A DNA stretch of 22,952 bases from an uncultured Prevotella sp. (GTDB lineage: Bacteria; Bacteroidota; Bacteroidia; Bacteroidales; Bacteroidaceae). The notes under the pieces were generated by a model that was not told where the DNA came from, searched no databases, and worked only from the letters and a program-made list of their open reading frames with translations. Positions 22,262-22,952 of the stretch are shown here, piece after piece; position 1 is the first letter of the stretch, and each line of letters starts with the position of its first letter. A program made the translations under genes and the position numbers. The stretch is taken from positions 1 to 22,952 of the forward strand of contig USEC01000032.1 of the NCBI GenBank assembly GCA_900553595.1, given 5' to 3'.

Positions 22262-22952
22262 ATGTCATCATTTGTTGCAGATAAAATTGTAATGGACGGT
22301 CTGACCTTCGATGACGTCCTTCTTATTCCCGCTTATTCCGAGGTACTGCCGAAAACGGTAGAGTTGCAAACCAAGTTCTCGCGTAACATCGCCCTGAACG
22401 TGCCTTTCGTTACGGCTGCCATGGACACCGTCACCGAGTCGGCAATGGCTATCGCCATAGCGCGCGAAGGCGGTATCGGCGTGATTCACAAGAACATGTC
22501 TATTGAAGACCAGGCCCGTCAGGTGGCCATCGTGAAGCGTGCCGAGAACGGAATGATTTACGACCCCGTGACAATACGTCGCGGAAAGACAGTGAAAGAC
22601 GCCCTCGACATCATGGCGGAATACCACATCGGAGGTATCCCCGTAGTGGATGAGGAGAACCACCTCGTGGGTATCGTCACCAACCGCGACCTCCGTTTCG
22701 AGCGTCATCTCGACAAACTCATCGACGACGTGATGACATGTGAGAACCTCGTGACAACCCACATACAGACCGATCTCGCTGCCGCTGCCGACATTCTGCA
22801 GAGCAACAAGATTGAGAAACTGCCCGTTGTGGATGCCAGCAACCACCTCGTGGGACTCATTACCTACAAGGACATCACCAAGGCAAAGGACAAGCCAATG
22901 GCTTGCAAGGACGAGAAAGGCCGTCTGCGCGTGGCTGCCGGCGTGGGTGTGA
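22262..22952 (+). CDS. guaB: IMP dehydrogenase (5' part, runs off the window)
   Basis: Catalyses the NAD-dependent oxidation of IMP to XMP, the committed step to GMP. 230 codons are visible and the frame is still open at the window end. The N terminus reads MDGLTFDDVLLIPAYS, the family signature, followed by the start of the TIM barrel (FVTAAMDTVTESAMAIAIAR). Two CBS domains then begin at about residue 97 (PVTIRRGKTVKDALDIMAEY; VVDEENHLVGIVTNRDLR; second copy near LPVVDASNHLVGLITYKD). The barrel resumes with GRLRVAAGVGV. The catalytic cysteine loop lies beyond the window. It has its own promoter. Confidence 0.97.
   Translation, partial: MSSFVADKIVMDGLTFDDVLLIPAYSEVLPKTVELQTKFSRNIALNVPFVTAAMDTVTESAMAIAIAREGGIGVIHKNMSIEDQARQVAIVKRAENGMIYDPVTIRRGKTVKDALDIMAEYHIGGIPVVDEENHLVGIVTNRDLRFERHLDKLIDDVMTCENLVTTHIQTDLAAAADILQSNKIEKLPVVDASNHLVGLITYKDITKAKDKPMACKDEKGRLRVAAGVGV

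Overview
This window comes from a member of the Bacteroidales, most likely Prevotella-like. The evidence is the set of promoters with the Bacteroidetes form (TTG, about 20 bases, then TAnnTTTG), A-rich leaders in place of strong Shine-Dalgarno sites, the gene families (inositol-phosphate synthase, a TonB receptor with a CarboxypepD_reg-like domain, MlaE/MlaF, LptB), and the orders tig-clpP-clpX-recQ-guaB and yceD-rpmF-fabH. The genus cannot be fixed from the sequence alone.

Layout. 1-590: the 3' end of a 23S rRNA gene, the 23S-5S spacer, a 5S rRNA gene and a strong terminator. 591-921: a non-coding stretch with a second promoter and a boxA-like leader resembling that of an rRNA operon, leading to an inositol-3-phosphate synthase gene. 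2265-2326: a shared hairpin between that gene and a convergent TonB-dependent receptor (minus strand). 5112-7205: a fucosyltransferase-like enzyme and an orphan sensor histidine kinase. 7458-9203: yceD, rpmF and fabH. 9493-12224 (minus): a small lipoprotein, der and era, facing fabH. 12326-12539 (minus): a compact promoter-to-terminator unit holding a 22-codon ORF. 12603-14202 (minus): mlaF and mlaE. 14373-15854: lptB and a YfcE-like phosphoesterase. 15976-16056: a small array of 15-base elements at exactly 22-base spacing. 16218-22005: trigger factor, clpP, clpX and recQ. 22262 to the end: the start of guaB.

Most genes are housekeeping: ribosome assembly and maturation (YceD, L32, Der, Era), fatty-acid initiation (FabH), outer-membrane lipid and LPS transport (MlaE/MlaF, LptB), protein folding and turnover (Tig, ClpP, ClpX), DNA repair (RecQ) and GMP synthesis (GuaB). 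I do not see a defence island, prophage, insertion sequence or CRISPR array.

The unusual material lies between genes. It includes (i) an apparently free-standing small transcript or small-protein unit near 12.4 kb; (ii) the 22-base-phased repeat near 16.0 kb; (iii) terminator-like inverted repeats with 11-15 bp perfect arms and unusually long interiors, two of which appear to hold the next gene's promoter; (iv) two genes whose start codon lies only 8 bases past the -7 box; and (v) an rRNA-like leader placed in front of a metabolic gene.
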